Below, piece after piece: positions 5,638-5,684 of a stretch of DNA of 5,684 nt. How positions within the stretch are numbered: the stretch's first letter is position 1; every line of letters starts with the position of its first letter. The notes beneath the pieces are model-generated. The model did no database searches and was not told the origin of the DNA. It saw only the letters and a program-made list of their open reading frames with translations. This stretch comes from JAYELX01 sp964544065 (GTDB lineage: Bacteria; Chloroflexota; Anaerolineae; Anaerolineales; UBA11858): NCBI GenBank assembly GCA_964544065.1, contig CAZJBA010000182.1, positions 1-5,684 of the forward strand. The letters run 5' to 3'. Position numbers and translations under genes: made by a program.

Positions 5638-5684
5638 GTGTGCTTTGTACGCACACTCTGCGCCTTCGCGAAGCCACACGGTGT
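5638..5684. repeat. Palindromic repeat fragment running off the right edge
   Basis: Holds the hairpin GTGTGC-TTTGTAC-GCACAC (5638-5656) and the palindrome CTTCGCGAAG (5664-5673). The 17 bases at 5666-5682 are the exact reverse complement of 4380-4396 in the MITE-like element. This is probably part of a related repeat that continues beyond the window. Between 5580 and 5637 lie only a T-rich stretch (nine T at 5624-5632) and a 7-bp direct repeat, ACCAGGT (5593-5599, 5633-5639). Confidence 0.5.

Overview
The window carries five protein genes, all on the minus strand, from two pathways that share the intermediate AICAR. Reading in the direction of transcription (right to left) they are hisI (5288-4968), hisE (4750-4457), purB (4111-2720), purH (2711-1194) and a HAD-superfamily hydrolase (1187-51). 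The purB-purH-HAD part is tightly packed, with gaps of 8 and 6 bp, and looks like one operon. HisE and HisI catalyse the second and third steps of histidine synthesis. PurB makes AICAR (and AMP), and PurH turns AICAR into IMP. The later histidine enzyme HisF/HisH also releases AICAR, so PurH serves both branches.

The source is a bacterium with moderately GC-rich genes and separate hisI and hisE genes. Small palindromic elements crowd the gaps between genes. This habit is common in environmental Chloroflexi (Anaerolineae-like) and similar genomes, but no marker gene here fixes the phylum, so that placement is a guess.

The accessory interest lies in the three gaps around the his genes. (1) The hisE-purB gap holds a 248-bp element (4199-4446) with imperfect 22-bp terminal inverted repeats. 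A perfect 9-bp direct repeat, CTGCGCCAC, sits exactly at both ends, which is the signature of a transposed non-autonomous element (MITE-like). Its inside is a chain of small hairpins. (2) The hisI-hisE gap holds a second inverted-repeat-bounded element (4803-4949). (3) The 396 bp upstream of hisI hold a series of compact perfect hairpins (5395-5518) and further repeat fragments. Two of these fragments match, in inverted orientation, the elements on the other side of hisI. Removing the first element leaves an ancestral hisE-purB spacer of only 88 bp, so the his and pur genes were probably much closer before the insertion.

No rRNA, tRNA, CRISPR array, transposase gene or convincing intrinsic terminator was seen. 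Positions 1-50, after the HAD gene, hold an AT-rich tail with nothing recognisable.
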